NCBI RefSeq assembly: GCF_042767895.1
Contig: NC_091564.1
Coordinates: 21,462,420-21,505,648, forward strand
From: Penaeus vannamei
Taxonomy: Eukaryota > Arthropoda > Malacostraca > Decapoda > Penaeidae
DNA length: 43,229 nt
Direction: 5' to 3'
The position numbers were made by a program, and so were the translations under genes. Below, one piece after another: positions 42,711 to 43,229 of the stretch (positions within the stretch are counted from its first letter, which is position 1; every line of letters starts with the position of its first letter). The notes below the pieces were generated by a model. It had not been told where the DNA came from and ran no database searches. It saw nothing but the letters and a program-made list of their open reading frames with translations.

Positions 42711-42800
42711 ATTTGCGCAGGCGCACTCTCAGTTCGATTCGCTGCCAATAGATGGCGGCGCAGTGCGAATGAGGCGGGAAAGTCGAAATAACTCAATGCT
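42711..42800 (-). promoter_or_regulatory. RpS17 core promoter region
   Basis: A locally GC-rich, TATA-less stretch. GATGGCGGC at 42751-42759 resembles the YY1-type site of many ribosomal-protein promoters, and GGCGGGAAA at 42773-42781 fits an E2F-type site. These are matches by eye only. Confidence 0.4.
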
Positions 42801-43229
42801 ATGATAGTGAACAACAGAACGATTATTTGCGTCAAGAATAACAACAATGGATATTGGGAATTTGCGTCATGAATAACATGCTTATTCTATCAAAAGCGAA
42901 TACTTATGCCATGAAGAACGAATACGTCTGTCTTGATAAACAAAAATCTACAATTTACCAAGCATTATGGAACTTCCTTATGACATTTCAGATTCGACTG
43001 CGTAAAATATTCCGTTAGTAGGTAATAGTAAATTTTTACACTGCACACCATTATCCTAATCATGTACAACGTCGACGAGGCTGCTGCTCTTCCTATACAA
43101 GAAGCTCAGATTTGACAAATTCTTCAATTCATTGTTGAAAAACACTTGTGTCTTCTTTTCACAGGCATATTTTATCTCACTTCAAAACACTAAACTGTGT
43201 GGAATAATTATGTTTACATTAATGTTAAC
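42801..43229. other. AT-rich upstream DNA
   Basis: Nothing recognised. A short direct repeat (GAATTTGCGTCATGAATAAC-like beside TTGCGTCAAGAATAAC) occurs at about 42826-42880. Confidence 0.5.

Overview
This is eukaryotic nuclear DNA, probably from a decapod crustacean and most like a penaeid shrimp. The reasons are two host genes split by GT-AG introns, very long dinucleotide arrays ((CT)n, (GT)n, (CA)n, (AG)n, (AT)n), a heavy load of decayed RTE-like and I/Nimbus-like non-LTR retrotransposons, and animal-type protein sequences. There are no operons, ribosome binding sites, CRISPR arrays or bacterial features. The species is inferred from repeat style, not proven.

Layout. Bases 1-6.3 kb are repeats: a three-knuckle gag-type ORF1 relic with its 3' end, a (CT)n array, dispersed repeats, an A/T-rich element with inverted ends (3046-4475), and an RTE-like reverse-transcriptase relic (4476-5530). 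From 23116 down to 6322 on the minus strand lies a complete 21-exon gene for FIG4, the Sac-domain PI(3,5)P2 5-phosphatase, including its CX5RT catalytic exon. I joined the exons by hand: every junction is GT-AG and in phase, giving 964 codons. Its introns hold retroelement relics, a (GT)n and a (CA)n array in one short intron, and a complete 2,114-bp MULE DNA transposon (10667-12780). The MULE has an intact 494-codon transposase gene, terminal inverted repeats and an 8-bp target duplication, and sits inside an older RTE relic.

From 23.1 to 31.8 kb is mostly intergenic: an (AG)n array, the RNase H end of an I/Nimbus-like ORF2, an exactly 500-base N gap, (AT)n arrays, and AT-rich DNA with a candidate FIG4 5' UTR exon (to 28291) and a candidate plus-strand terminal exon (30484). 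From 31.8 to 37.2 kb the plus strand is strongly purine-rich. It is built of minus-strand gag-type ORF1 relics, including tandem duplications of 231 and 196 bp.

From 42634 to 37523 on the minus strand is the four-exon gene for ribosomal protein S17 (131 codons), with its ATG as the last codon of exon 1 and a TOP-like promoter at about 42.7 kb. Its introns hold a foldback repeat and several dispersed repeats. The two host genes are unrelated (lysosomal lipid signalling; 40S ribosome) and simply lie head-to-tail. The most notable object is the nested, apparently intact MULE.
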